NCBI GenBank assembly: GCA_014764075.1
Contig: JACXUE010000086.1
Coordinates: 1 to 5,598 of the forward strand
Direction of reading: 5' to 3'
From: Sulfuricurvum sp.
Lineage (GTDB): Bacteria > Campylobacterota > Campylobacteria > Campylobacterales > Sulfurimonadaceae
Length of the DNA: 5,598 bases
A program made the position numbers and the translations under genes. The notes under the pieces were generated by a model that was not told the DNA's origin, ran no database searches, and was given only the letters and a program-made list of their open reading frames with translations. Shown here one piece after another: positions 5,444-5,598 of the stretch (position 1 is the stretch's first letter; the number at the start of each line of letters is the position of its first letter).

Positions 5444-5482
5444 AAGCTTTTTTTGCTATACTCATGCAATGAAAAAAAGCTT
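5444..5482. repeat. Perfect 11-bp inverted repeat bracketing a promoter and start codon
   Basis: AAGCTTTTTTT (5444-5454) and AAAAAAAGCTT (5472-5482) are exact reverse complements separated by 17 nt. The spacer holds the -10 box and the ATG of the TonB-like gene. Each arm contains AAGCTT and a seven-base A/T tract. The right arm is also the coding sequence for Lys-Lys-Ser-Phe. Confidence 0.7.
5454..5462 (+). promoter_or_regulatory. Extended -10 promoter of the TonB-like gene, probably leaderless
   Basis: TGC-TATACT (TG at 5454-5455, hexamer 5457-5462) matches an extended -10 and is preceded by a T-tract. The ATG at 5469 begins seven bases after the hexamer, where transcription is expected to start. 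No SD lies before it and no -35 is apparent. Confidence 0.55.
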
Positions 5483-5598
5483 TCTTCTCTCCTTGATGGT
5501 TCATGGGATGGTCTTGGCGATTGTCATCGCAATAACTGTTTTGATACCCTATGAGAAAAAAGTTGAGCCGATCAAAATTAAAATAATGATTTCTCAGC
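5469..5598 (+). CDS. TonB-like energy transducer, N-terminal fragment
   Basis: The first 43 residues are visible before the window ends. MKKSFLLSLMVHG leads into one hydrophobic segment (about 5-27), followed by a charged stretch, YEKKVEPIKIKIMISQ. A short basic start, a Ser-Leu-x-x-His in the membrane helix and a following Lys/Pro-rich periplasmic stretch are characteristic of TonB/TolA-type proteins. TonB couples the inner-membrane proton gradient to outer-membrane receptors. The conserved His at residue 12 fits the functional His of the TonB membrane helix. The C-terminal domain that would separate TonB from TolA or another envelope protein lies outside the window. An earlier ATG at 5464 is closed by TGA after two codons. 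The gene is divergent from pssA across 104 nt. Confidence 0.65.
   Translation, partial: MKKSFLLSLMVHGMVLAIVIAITVLIPYEKKVEPIKIKIMISQ

Noticed and set aside
5365..5469. N-terminal extension of PssA to a TTG at 5469
   Set aside because: It would cross a TATAAT and a GGAG placed correctly for the ATG at 5364, and the added residues are not family-like.

Overview
This is a compact bacterial chromosomal window of moderate GC. It most resembles a Campylobacterota (epsilonproteobacterial) genome such as the Sulfuricurvum/Sulfurimonas group. That placement is inference from overall protein character and from promoters that mostly show a clear -10 box but a weak or absent -35. There is no ribosomal RNA, tRNA, CRISPR array or insertion sequence.

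Layout. Positions 34-1359 (minus) encode transcription terminator Rho, driven by a perfect-consensus promoter (TTGACA, 18 nt, TATAAT) about 77 nt upstream of its start. Positions 1555-2358 (plus) encode a cytoplasmic SUMF1/formylglycine-generating-enzyme-like protein that lacks both catalytic cysteines at the positions used by true FGE. It runs tail to tail into a small YchJ/SEC-C zinc-motif protein (minus, ending at 2351). The two stop codons share a 12-bp palindrome. Divergent from ychJ is rmuC (2814-4202, plus), a membrane-anchored coiled-coil DNA-recombination protein whose -10 box lies 7 nt before its ATG, so its mRNA is probably leaderless.

Positions 4249-4798 hold a DinJ-YafQ type II toxin-antitoxin cassette. 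The antitoxin is intact and has an SD and a palindromic operator over its extended -10. The toxin frame is interrupted by an in-frame TAG at its ninth codon, although every recognised catalytic residue remains downstream. On the minus strand at 4816-5364 is a CDP-alcohol phosphatidyltransferase, most likely phosphatidylserine synthase. Divergent from it, at 5469, begins a TonB-like protein cut by the window edge. Its start codon also sits directly after a -10 box and is flanked by a perfect 11-bp inverted repeat.

Most genes here are unrelated housekeeping or accessory functions (transcription termination, DNA maintenance, phospholipid synthesis, envelope energy transduction). The only clear functional pair is the toxin-antitoxin cassette. 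No wholly new system is evident. The best leads are the amber-interrupted toxin, the two probable leaderless starts, and the inverted repeat around the TonB-like start.
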